Assembly: GCA_028289325.1 (NCBI GenBank)
Contig: JANQQN010000137.1
Coordinates: 1-64,000 of the forward strand
DNA: 64,000 nucleotides
Source: Myxococcota bacterium
GTDB lineage: Bacteria; Myxococcota; Kuafuiibacteriia; Kuafuiibacteriales; Kuafuiibacteriaceae
Direction: 5' to 3'
Shown piece by piece: positions 58,198 through 64,000 of the stretch (position 1 is the stretch's first letter; each line of letters begins with the position of its first letter). A model generated the notes under the pieces. That model made no database searches. It saw only the letters and a list, made by a program, of their open reading frames with translations, and was not told the origin of the DNA. The translations under genes and the position numbers were made by a program.

Positions 58198-59049
58198 TCA
58201 TCGGAGCTCGGGGCCTTGGGGGGAACCGGGAAGGGCGAGTCGCCCGTGATACACGGCGCGCACGCCTTCGGCGGTCTTCACCGACAGCGCGCCGTCGACG
58301 GAGAGTCCGAGGAGCTCGCCGCGCACTCTGCGGTCTCCCTGGTCGATCTCCACCGTCTGCCCCACCCCCATCGCGGCTGCGCTCCAGGCCCCGGTGACCG
58401 CGGCCATGGCACCGGTCTCCAGCCGGCCCAGCCACTCGTCGAGGGCGTTGGCGATGGCCACCAGAACCTCCAGGTTGCGGGGGTCGTCGGCGCCGAGGTC
58501 TTCGAGAGACGTCGCGAAGCTGGCCAAGGCCGGGTCCGACGGCGCCCGGAGATTGACTCCGATCCCCAGGATCGCGTGGTGCACCACGTCTTGATCGGAG
58601 ACCGCTTCGAAGAGGATGCCCGCGAGCTTGGTGCCGTAGCGCGGCCCCGGCTCGGCCACCAGTACGTCGTTGGGCCACTTCAGGCCCAGCGGGGCGTCGA
58701 CCAACCGGCCCAATCCCTCGCACACGGCGACCCCGGCCGCGAGCGTCGTCAGCGCCGCGCGCGCGGGGGCGAGGGCGGTTCGAAGCACGAACGACACGTA
58801 CAGGCCGGCGCCGGGATCCGAGCGCCAGACGCGGCCTCGCTGGCCCCGGCCGGCGGTCTGCTCGTCGGCGATGACCGCCAGGCCGTGTCGCGCGCCGGCC
58901 TTGGATAAGGCGAGGGCGCGATCGCTGGTGCTGGGGAGCCGGCGGTGGTGGACCACGACCCGGGCCAGGTCCTTCGTGGTGAGCTCGGCGCTGACCTTGG
59001 GCGCGGCCCGATTCGCCGAAGGGGACCCAGGATCGCTCACACGCGCCAC
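58198..59049 (-). CDS. birA: Biotin--[acetyl-CoA-carboxylase] ligase
   Basis: LPSTSDRALALSKAGARHGLAVIADEQTAGRGQRGRVWRSDPGAGLYVSFVL; LKWPNDVLV. Confidence 0.9.
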   Translation of the reverse strand: MARVSDPGSPSANRAAPKVSAELTTKDLARVVVHHRRLPSTSDRALALSKAGARHGLAVIADEQTAGRGQRGRVWRSDPGAGLYVSFVLRTALAPARAALTTLAAGVAVCEGLGRLVDAPLGLKWPNDVLVAEPGPRYGTKLAGILFEAVSDQDVVHHAILGIGVNLRAPSDPALASFATSLEDLGADDPRNLEVLVAIANALDEWLGRLETGAMAAVTGAWSAAAMGVGQTVEIDQGDRRVRGELLGLSVDGALSVKTAEGVRAVYHGRLALPGSPQGPELR

Positions 59050-59870
59050 TCGAGGGCGAGGTCGACCGCGCGTGCGCTGTGGGTCAGGGCGCCCATGGAG
59101 ATGAGGTCGACGCCGGTCTCCGCAACCGCGCGGAGATTGTCGAAGGTGATCCCTCCCGAGGCTTCGATGAGGGCGTGGCCATCGATCAAACCCACCGCGG
59201 TGCGCATCGTCTCCGGCGTCATGTTGTCGAGGAGAATGATGTCCGCGCCGGCGTCGAGCGCCTCTTTGACCTGGTCGAGCGATTCACACTCGACCTCGAC
59301 CTTCAGCAGGTGGCCGTTCGCCGCCCGAGCCCGGCGGACGGCGTCGCTGACGCTTCCCAAGGCCTCGATGTGGTTGTCTTTGATCAGGATGCCGTCGAAC
59401 AGGCCCATGCGGTGATTTCTGGCCCCGCCCGCGCGGACCGCGGCCTTCTCGAGCCGGCGCCAGCCGGGCGTCGTTTTCCGGGTGTCGACGACCCGCGCGT
59501 CCGTGTCGCGCACGATGTTCGCGGCTCGGCGGGCGATGGTCGCCACCCCCGACAGGCGCTGAAGAAGATTAAGGGCGGTCCGTTCGCCGACGAGCATAGG
59601 TCGCGCCGGTCCGCTCAACGCGGCGATGGTCGTTCCTCCCGGGACCTCGGTGCCGTCGGTGACCAGGAAACTGACGTCGATGCTGGGGTCGACCTGACGA
59701 AACACCTCGACGAAGGCGTCGATCCCCGCCACGACCAGCGGCTCCCGGGCCACCACCGTCGCCTGGCCCTGCAGGTCTTCGGGCAGCAGAACCGCGGTGA
59801 CGTCGCCGGGGCCCACGTCTTCCTCGAGGGCCATGGTGATCAATCGCTTCGATAGATCGTCGAGGGGCAT
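59037..59870 (-). CDS. nadC: Nicotinate-nucleotide pyrophosphorylase (carboxylating)
   Basis: EDVGPGDVTAVLLPEDL, RKTTPGWRRLEKAAVRAGGARNHRMGLFDGILIKDNH. Confidence 0.93.
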   Translation of the reverse strand: MPLDDLSKRLITMALEEDVGPGDVTAVLLPEDLQGQATVVAREPLVVAGIDAFVEVFRQVDPSIDVSFLVTDGTEVPGGTTIAALSGPARPMLVGERTALNLLQRLSGVATIARRAANIVRDTDARVVDTRKTTPGWRRLEKAAVRAGGARNHRMGLFDGILIKDNHIEALGSVSDAVRRARAANGHLLKVEVECESLDQVKEALDAGADIILLDNMTPETMRTAVGLIDGHALIEASGGITFDNLRAVAETGVDLISMGALTHSARAVDLALEWRV

Positions 59871-59886
59871 CAGGTCCGTCCTTTAT

Positions 59887-61299
59887 TCAGAAAGTGAAGA
59901 ACGTCGTCGCGAACAGGCGCAGGGTCAAGATCTGCTGCGCTCGCAGCCGACGACCTACGGTATCGTAGCGGGGGTCGAAGAAGCGAGATCGCTCGTCTTC
60001 GCCCCGGCTATTGGCGATGTTGATACGTCCGACGCACGGCGTTGGTCCACAGCTGAGACCCGCGGCCGTGCTGGCGTCGGTATCTTCGCCCACCCGCTCT
60101 CCAGTCAAGATGTGGGGGGTGGTGAACGAAGCATCGGCGCCGAGTCGGAAACGAATCCAGCGGCTAGGCTGCAGATGCAGCACCAGCGAACCGGTCATCA
60201 TCAGATGTTGCTCGACCTGATTGAGCTCGCCGCAGGGGATGCCGTCGAGAATGCCGCAGCGAGCGCCGTCGAGTTGAGAGGCGTAGTTGTTGGGGTCGTC
60301 GTAGTCGGCGTACACCGGATTATCCGGGACTCGGGTCTGATCGAAGTTGGGCAGATAGTCGGAAAGTTCGCTGTACGTTCGGCCGGAGGCGATATAGCGC
60401 AGCCCAAAGGCGACATCGACGGCATATCGGCTGCCTCGCTTCTTTTCCGCCAACACCGCCGCCGTCCCGAGCTTGATGCGGCCGGACACCGGCGGCTCCA
60501 TTCCCCGGTCGCGCTGTTCGCCCATCGCGATCGGGATACGACCGCCGAAGACCAAGTAGGGGTCCAGGTACGGCGCCGATGACCCCATGCGCTTGCTGAT
60601 CGCGACCGATAGATCGAAGACCAGCTGACCCCGCCCCACGTCGCCGCTGCCCGCGGCGCCGGCGAGCGCGCGCTGATCCGTCGGGTCGCGCACGTTGCCG
60701 GTCGGCGTCACCACGTCGGCCCGCAAAGTGACGGTGGGAAATGATGGGTCTTTGGTGTCCACCACCGGGGACCAGCTGAGGCCGAAGGTCATGTCCCCGA
60801 ACCCCGCGCGGCGGCGGGATGATGGCACTTCGGTGAGCGGATACTGGAACTCGGATCCGGGAACATCGGCGTTGTCGCTGCCGAAGATGGTCGAAAAGCC
60901 GTCGACCCCGTTGTCGAAGTCAAAGCGAATCTCGCTGTCGTCGTTGAGGATCAGTGGCGCCTGGGCGTGGAACTCGAGGTCTCGAAACAACCCGAGCCGA
61001 AGATCGAACAACAGGCGCTGCTCGGTCTCGACGAACACCAACTCCCGCTGGTCGATCGGCATCCCGTCTTCGACCCACTCCCGCTGGATCAGCGCGCGCT
61101 TCATCCTGCGGTCGAAGGTCACGCCAAGGTGGACGTCGGGCAGCGGTTTGTCGGGCTCGACCGCGCTCAACACCTCGGTGTCGAAGGCCGCCCACGCCGG
61201 AGCAAGGGGCCAGGCGGCCGCGATGAGCAGGCCCAGACCCGCCATCACGGTGTTCGCGAAGCGAAGGCATCGCACGTCAAGTCTCCTTGCCCGCCGCAT
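59887..61299 (-). CDS. Predicted outer-membrane beta-barrel/transporter-like protein
   Basis: Signal peptide; beta-rich sequence, terminal TLRLFATTFFTF. Confidence 0.6.
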   Translation of the reverse strand: MRRARRLDVRCLRFANTVMAGLGLLIAAAWPLAPAWAAFDTEVLSAVEPDKPLPDVHLGVTFDRRMKRALIQREWVEDGMPIDQRELVFVETEQRLLFDLRLGLFRDLEFHAQAPLILNDDSEIRFDFDNGVDGFSTIFGSDNADVPGSEFQYPLTEVPSSRRRAGFGDMTFGLSWSPVVDTKDPSFPTVTLRADVVTPTGNVRDPTDQRALAGAAGSGDVGRGQLVFDLSVAISKRMGSSAPYLDPYLVFGGRIPIAMGEQRDRGMEPPVSGRIKLGTAAVLAEKKRGSRYAVDVAFGLRYIASGRTYSELSDYLPNFDQTRVPDNPVYADYDDPNNYASQLDGARCGILDGIPCGELNQVEQHLMMTGSLVLHLQPSRWIRFRLGADASFTTPHILTGERVGEDTDASTAAGLSCGPTPCVGRINIANSRGEDERSRFFDPRYDTVGRRLRAQQILTLRLFATTFFTF

Positions 61300-62734
61300 C
61301 GTCGCTGTCGGCGCCGCGCAGCCTGAGGTCCTTCATCTTGTTCTGGAGGGTCTTACGGGAGATATCCAGTTTTTCGGCGGCCTTTGTGACATTGCCGCCT
61401 GTCGCCTCCAGCGCCCGGCAGATCAAGTCGCGCTCGAGGGTCTCGGTGTGTTGCTTGATGATTTCCTTGAGGGGACCGACCCGCGTCGGTTTCGCGTCGA
61501 CGGCCGGGCTCGTCACGCCCAGGCCCCCCCGGCCGCGTTCACCGCCGCTGGCGAGGCCGGTCGGCGAGCTGGCCTGGCGAAGGGCGGCCGGCAGCTCGCC
61601 GGTTCCGATGTGGTCGCCCTCGGCGAACAAGACCCCGCGCTCCATCACGTTCTCGAGCTCGCGAATGTTCCCTGGCCACGAGTAAGCCATCAGGCACGCC
61701 ATCGCGTCGTCGGTGAGGCCGGTCAGCGATTTGCCCAGCCGCGCGTTGTACTTGGTGATGAAGTGTTCGACCAGCAGCGGAATATCGTCCTTTCGATCCC
61801 GAAGCGGGGGCAGGGCGATAGGCACCACGGCCAGCCGGTAATACAGGTCTTCTCGAAAGCGCCCGAGCCGCGCTTCTTCCTCGAGGTTCTGGTTGGTGGC
61901 CGCGATGAGGCGAACGTCGACCCGGGTCGTGGAGACCCCGCCGACCCGCTCGAACTCGTGTTCCTGAAGGGCGCGCAGCAGCTTGACTTGCATCTCGGGC
62001 GGAATCTCGCCGATCTCATCGAGGAACAGGGTGCCCCCGTCCGCGAGCTCGAAGCGGCCCGGCTTGCTCCCCACCGCCCCCGTGAACGCGCCGCGCTCGT
62101 AACCGAACAGCTCGGATTCGAGGAGGTCGCGCGGGATGGCCGCACAGTTGATCTTGATCAGAGGGCGAGTCGCCCGCGGCGAATGGCGGTGCAGCGCGGC
62201 GGCGATCAGCTCCTTGCCCGTTCCCGACTCCCCGGTGATGAGCACCGTGGACGGGCTCGCGGCGACCTTTTCGATGGTCCGGAACACCTCTTCGAGCGCA
62301 GGGCTGTTGCCGATCATGCCGTACCGGTGTTCCGAGAATGGCTCCGGCTCCTCGATGTTCAGCGCCGCCGTCGCCGCGGCTTTGCCGATGATCAGCCGCA
62401 GCTCTTCGCGGTCGAAGGGCTTCTCGAGGTAGTCGAACGCCCCGCGCTTCAGGGCCGTCTTCGCCGTCTCCACCGTACCGTGGGCGGTGAGGATCACCAC
62501 CGGAAGGCCCGGGCGAGCCTCGAGGGCGCTGTTGAGAAGCTCCATGCCGTCGACCTCGGGCATGCGGAGGTCTGTGAGCAGCACGTCGACCCGCTCCCGT
62601 TCCAGCATCTGGAGGGCTTCGGCGCCGTCGGCGGCGGTCAAGACTTCGTACCCTTCTTTGCGAAGGGTCGCGGCCAGCACCTTGCGGATGTTGGCCTCGT
62701 CGTCGGCGACGAGGATCGTGCGCTGGGCGGCCAT
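61277..62734 (-). CDS. Sigma-54-dependent response regulator (NtrC family)
   Basis: Receiver domain ([26 protein letters not shown]), AAA+ [18 protein letters not shown]-terminal Fis HTH. Confidence 0.93.
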   Translation of the reverse strand: MAAQRTILVADDEANIRKVLAATLRKEGYEVLTAADGAEALQMLERERVDVLLTDLRMPEVDGMELLNSALEARPGLPVVILTAHGTVETAKTALKRGAFDYLEKPFDREELRLIIGKAAATAALNIEEPEPFSEHRYGMIGNSPALEEVFRTIEKVAASPSTVLITGESGTGKELIAAALHRHSPRATRPLIKINCAAIPRDLLESELFGYERGAFTGAVGSKPGRFELADGGTLFLDEIGEIPPEMQVKLLRALQEHEFERVGGVSTTRVDVRLIAATNQNLEEEARLGRFREDLYYRLAVVPIALPPLRDRKDDIPLLVEHFITKYNARLGKSLTGLTDDAMACLMAYSWPGNIRELENVMERGVLFAEGDHIGTGELPAALRQASSPTGLASGGERGRGGLGVTSPAVDAKPTRVGPLKEIIKQHTETLERDLICRALEATGGNVTKAAEKLDISRKTLQNKMKDLRLRGADSDDAAGKET

Positions 62735-62767
62735 CAGAGTGGTCCGACCATAGATCAGGCGGGGATC

Positions 62768-63823
62768 TCAGTCGATATCGACGTCGTAGGCGTGAAGGGT
62801 TCGGAAGAGCTGGGCGGCCGGTACCGATAGGTCCGCCGACGCCGCCGACACGTCCCCATCGTGGCTTCGCAGCAGGTCGTTGAGGAACGCGGCCCGAATC
62901 TCGGGAAGCGAGGGCAGGGCGTCGTCGGCGGTGTCGGGCGGGCGGGGAAGCCGTTGGACGAGCCGCGATAGCCCCGCCACCTCCTCGGGCCAATCGTGCT
63001 CGATCAGTCGCCGGCGGGTCAACGGACCGATGCGGATCCGCGCCCACCCCGCGCCCTGCAGGAAATGCTCCGCCAAGGGAATGATCTCGTCTCGCCTATC
63101 CGCGAGGCGGGGGATGGTCACCTTGGCCGCGCCGAGGTGGCGAGCCAACGCCGGCTCCAGCGCGGCGGCGTCGGCGCCCGTGGCGAGGATTCTCACGTCG
63201 AGTCGGTGGTGATCGTGAGGGCGGACCGTACCTCGCTCGATCGCCTGGCTCAGATCCGCCTGCAGGGGAGCCGAAAGCCGGTCGACGTTTCGCAGGAGCA
63301 GCGTTCCTTTGTGCGCCTTGTGCAGCAGCGAGTCTCCGTGCTGACCAAAGAGCAGCGTCGACGCGTCGAGTTCGGCGTCGACGGTCCACAGCGGCTTGTG
63401 CGCCCGCGCGCTCAGACGATGCATTTGGCGAGCGACGGCCGCCCGCCCGGATCCGACGGGCCCTTCGAGGAGAACCGGGCCATCGGCGCGAGCGAGATGC
63501 TCGGCCCGGCGAAACACATCCTGCATCTGCGACGAGCGCCCCACCAGACCACCGAGCTGCACGTTCGGTCTCGGTCGCCCGCTCGGAGCCACCGGCTCGT
63601 CGACCGCCTCGACCTTCAGCCACGTCTCGCCGAGCCGGAATCGTTGCTGGGACCAAAGGAACGTCTCCGCGATCGGATCGTCCTCATCCTCGAGGTAGGT
63701 GCCGTTGGTGGAGCGGAGATCCCGGACCCGGAGGCCGGCCGTGAGCACGTCGAGCTCCACGTGATAGCGCGACACGGTGTCGTCGCTGAGGACCAGCGCG
63801 CTGGCCGGCGCAGCGCCGACCAA
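62768..63823 (-). CDS. FHA domain plus degenerate sigma-54-activator-like AAA+ domain
   Basis: VSRYHVELDV..LRSTNGTYLEDED (FHA); AAA-like GPVGSGRAAVARQMH. FHA-like coding continues upstream to about 63905 without ATG/GTG in frame. Confidence 0.75.
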   Translation of the reverse strand: MVGAAPASALVLSDDTVSRYHVELDVLTAGLRVRDLRSTNGTYLEDEDDPIAETFLWSQQRFRLGETWLKVEAVDEPVAPSGRPRPNVQLGGLVGRSSQMQDVFRRAEHLARADGPVLLEGPVGSGRAAVARQMHRLSARAHKPLWTVDAELDASTLLFGQHGDSLLHKAHKGTLLLRNVDRLSAPLQADLSQAIERGTVRPHDHHRLDVRILATGADAAALEPALARHLGAAKVTIPRLADRRDEIIPLAEHFLQGAGWARIRIGPLTRRRLIEHDWPEEVAGLSRLVQRLPRPPDTADDALPSLPEIRAAFLNDLLRSHDGDVSAASADLSVPAAQLFRTLHAYDVDID

Positions 63824-64000
63824 GACGGTGTGTGCGTCGAGAAAGGTCGAGCGGCCCTCGTCGGGGCCGGACTCGACCCGTAGGCGCCACCGCCGACGGA
63901 GGATCCCGGCGGCGGTGGTAACTAGGAGGTCCTACAGGGGACTCGGGCCATGACCCGTGCGACCAGGGTCGCCAATCCGAGCAGGAGGCCCGACTGCGCG

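Noticed and set aside
60695-62830. 711-aa plus-strand ORF
   Set aside because: Antisense to the beta-barrel and NtrC-type genes, both of which have strong motifs.

Overview
High-GC bacterial window, apparently Myxococcota/deltaproteobacteria-like (MYXO-CTERM-like tail, ECF sigma + Ser/Thr kinase pair, many sigma-54-type signals; lineage is inference). Main contents: (1) 0.5-10.4 kb, a minus-strand nitrate-respiration cluster napD-A-G-H-B followed by a tetraheme cytochrome, a Tat-type FeS protein, an NrfD-like membrane protein, an octaheme HAO-like cytochrome and a small unknown protein, with a divergent Rrf2 regulator; (2) 15-23 kb, beta-oxidation genes and regulators with one internally deleted crotonase remnant; (3) 23-35 kb, a mixed accessory region: frameshifted S9 peptidase, LytTR regulator, CytoC_RC-like cytochrome, a LysR/SDR pair that lost both 5' halves, an HTH-TIR-TM-WD40 protein, an AvrRpt2-like cysteine protease and an SBP-OmpA fusion; (4) 36.4-41.9 kb, a candidate sigma-54 regulon with three -24/-12 promoters and two matching three-site operator arrays; (5) 42.2-44.8 kb, a secreted HELGH metallopeptidase with about 35 Trp-Arg-Ala repeats in its C-terminal half; (6) 45.5-58 kb, a decaying accessory region (MYXO-CTERM pseudogene, truncated LysR, broken vapC, PD40 fragment) whose right part is bounded by tRNA-Ala(GGC) and a 33-bp copy of that tRNA's 3' portion; (7) 58-64 kb, birA, nadC, a beta-barrel protein, an NtrC-type regulator and an FHA protein with a degenerate AAA+ domain. 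All calls come from reading the sequence and the supplied ORFs; no database search was run.
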